Assembly (NCBI GenBank): GCA_032718475.1 | Contig: JAUCBJ010002780.1 | Location: forward strand, 1 to 28,649 | Origin: Nemertoderma westbladi | Taxonomy: Eukaryota > Xenacoelomorpha > Nemertodermatida > Nemertodermatidae | Reading direction: 5' to 3' | Length of the DNA: 28,649 nt | Shown here: piece by piece, positions 26,730-28,649 of the stretch | Layout of the letters: each line of letters starts with the position of its first letter | Position numbering within the stretch: the stretch's first letter is position 1 | Notes under the pieces: generated by a model | The model's database searches: none | What the model was told of the DNA's origin: nothing | What the model saw: only the letters and a program-made list of their open reading frames with translations | Made by a program: the position numbers and the translations under genes

Positions 26730-28649
26730 GGCTGGAGTGGAGCGCGGCGGAGGTCCGCGGAGCCGACTGTAGCGCGGCGGAGGTCCGCGGAGCCGACTGT
26801 AGCGCGGCGGAGGTCCGCGGAGCCGACTGTAGCGTAGCGGAGGTCCGCGGAGCCGACTGTAGCGCGGCGGAGGTCCGCGGAGCCGACTGTAGCGCGGCGG
26901 AGGTCCGCGGAGCCGACTGTAGCGCGGCGGAGGTCCGCGGAGCCGACTGTAGCGCGGCGGAGGTCCGCGGAGCCGACTGTAGCGCGGCGGAGGTCCGCGG
27001 AGCCGACTGTAGCGCGGCGGAGGTCCGCGGAGCCGACTGTAGCGCGGCGGAGGTCCGCGGAGCCGACTGTAGCGCAGCGGAGGTCCGCGGAGCCGACTGT
27101 AGCGCGGCGGAGGTCCGCGGAGCCGACTGTAGCGCGGCGGAGGTCCGCGGAGCCGACTGTAGCGCGGCGGAGGTCCGCGGAGCCGACTGTAGCGCGGCGG
27201 AGGTCCGCGGAGCCGACTGTAGCGCGGCGGAGGTCCGCGGAGCCGACTGTAGCGCGGCGGAGGTCCGCGGAGCCGACTGTAGCGCGGCGGAGGTCCGCGG
27301 AGCCGACTGTAGCGCGGCGGAGGTCCGCGGAGCCGACTGTAGCGCGGCGGAGGTCCGCGGAGCCGACTGTAGCGCGGCGGAGGTCCGCGGAGCCGACTGT
27401 AGCGCGGCGGAGGTCCGCGGAGCCGACTGTAGCGCGGCGGAGGTCCGCGGAGCCGACTGTAGCGCGGCGGAGGTCCGCGGAGCCGACTGTAGCGCGGCGG
27501 AGGTCCGCGGAGCCGACTGTAGCGCGGCGGAGGTCCGCGGAGCCGACTGTAGCGCGGCGGAGGTCCGCGGAGCCGACTGTAGCGTAGCGGAGGTCCGCGG
27601 AGCCGACTGTAGCGCGGCGGAGGTCCGCGGAGCCGACTGTAGCGCGGCGGAGGTCCGCGGAGCCGACTGTAGCGCGGCGGAGGTCCGCGGAGCCGACTGT
27701 AGCGCGGCGGAGGTCCGCGGAGCCGACTGTAGCGCGGCGGAGGTCCGCGGAGCCGACTGTAGCGCGGCGGAGGTCCGCGGAGCCGACTGTAGCGCGGCGG
27801 AGGTCCGCGGAGCCGACTGTAGCGCGGCGGAGGTCCGCGGAGCCGACTGTAGCGCGGCGGAGGTCCGCGGAGCCGACTGTAGCGCAGCGGAGGTCCGCGG
27901 AGCCGACTGTAGCGCGGCGGAGGTCCGCGGAGCCGACTGTAGCGCGGCGGAGGTCCGCGGAGCCGACTGTAGCGCGGCGGAGGTCCGCGGAGCCGACTGT
28001 AGCGCGGCGGAGGTCCGCGGAGCCGACTGTAGCGCGGCGGAGGTCCGCGGAGCCGACTGTAGCGCGGCGGAGGTCCGCGGAGCCGACTGTAGCGGCGGAG
28101 GTCCGCGGAGCCGACTGTAGCCGGCGGAGGTCGAGCCGACTGTAGCGCGGCGGAGGTCCGCGGAGCCGACTGTAGCGCGGCGGAGGTCCGCGGAGCCGAC
28201 TGTAGCGCGGCGGAGGTCCGCGGAGCCGACTGTAGCGCGGCGGAGGTCCGCGGAGCCGACTGTAGCGCGGCGGAGGTCCGCGGAGCCGACTGTAGCGCGG
28301 CGGAGGTCCGCGGAGCCGACTGTAGCGCGGCGGAGGTCCGCGGAGCCGACTGTAGCGCGGCGGAGGTCCGCGGAGCCGACTGTAGCGCGGCGGAGGTCCG
28401 CGGAGCCAACTGTAGCGCGGCGGAGGTCCGCGGAGCCGACTGTAGCGCGGCGGAGGTCCGCGGAGCCGACTGTAGCGGCGGAGGTCCGCGGAGCCGACTG
28501 TAGCGCGGCGGAGGTCCGCGGAGCCGACTGTAGCGCGGCGGAGGTCCGCGGAGCCGACTGTAGGCGTAGCGGAGGTCCGCGGGGCCGACTGTAGCGCGGC
28601 GGAGGTCCGCGGAGCCGAGTGTAGCGCGGCGGAGGTCCGCGGAGCCGAC
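26730..28649. repeat. 30-bp CpG-dense satellite array (about 64 units, continues past the window)
   Basis: The unit AGCGCGGCGGAGGTCCGCGG plus AGCCGACTGT repeats with a strict 30-bp period. Each unit has six CpG and a SacII site (CCGCGG). Variants are few: four units have CA or TA in place of the second CpG (26831, 27071, 27581, 27881), one has CCAACTG for CCGACTG (about 28407), and a few units near 28090-28130, 28473 and 28560 have small indels. The minus strand is open through most of it and would encode a decapeptide repeat RGPPPRYSRL with a short non-repetitive tail ending at 26646. I see no initiation site, signal peptide or other sign of a gene. Confidence 0.95.

Noticed and set aside
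26646-28409. 587-codon minus-strand frame with a RGPPPRYSRL repeat
   Set aside because: It is explained by a 30-bp satellite whose period is a multiple of three. Indels near 28090-28130 change the decapeptide to another frame, and no start region or non-repetitive domain is present.

Overview
The window is eukaryotic and almost certainly from an animal, most likely an AT-rich marine invertebrate genome. The evidence is the mix of repeats: CR1-like, Tx1-like and RTE-like non-LTR retrotransposons, an IS3EU-type DNA transposon, hAT-, mariner- and piggyBac-like non-autonomous elements, and three long minisatellite or satellite arrays. The species cannot be named from sequence alone. I see no convincing single-copy host gene, rRNA, tRNA or CRISPR array. 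All recognisable coding sequence belongs to transposable elements.

Layout. About 1-6360 is a CR1-like LINE cut by the left window edge. It holds the end of ORF1 (SGNH-esterase-like), an unexpected multi-pass membrane ORF, and ORF2 (2A-like motif, APE-type endonuclease, reverse transcriptase). ORF2 is split by a 1.54-kb foldback DNA transposon (2107-3645) with a 6-bp target duplication and a decayed IS3EU-type transposase. About 6365-9766 is a Tx1-like LINE ORF2 relic. A 5'-truncated RTE-like LINE (7310-9572, 14-bp target duplication) sits inside it, and a TTAA-flanked piggyBac-like element (9767-11320) cuts it again downstream. 11325-12825 has no recognisable gene. 12826-15818 is a 48-bp minisatellite with a 1061-bp higher-order duplication. 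15824-17500 is a 76-bp minisatellite interrupted by a small inverted-repeat element.

17500-24300 is nested DNA transposons. A hAT-like element (18506-20383) contains a long-TIR element with 9-bp TSD (18767-19709). A second hAT-like element (20707-23900) contains a mariner-type element (20884-23096), which in turn contains an element with an 8-bp TSD (21547-22503). 24307-25043 is a foldback element. 25100-25197 is a second end of the piggyBac-like family. 25200-26640 is AT-rich with hairpins and TTCTAGAA palindromes. 26730 to the right edge is a CpG-dense 30-bp satellite.

How the parts relate. The window is a layered insertion site. Target duplications and reading-frame continuity give relative ages: Tx1-like before RTE-like and piggyBac-like, CR1-like before IS3EU-like, and each outer DNA transposon before the one inside it. 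The most unusual item is the membrane-protein-like ORF in the 1.16-kb interval between CR1 ORF1 and the 2A-headed ORF2.
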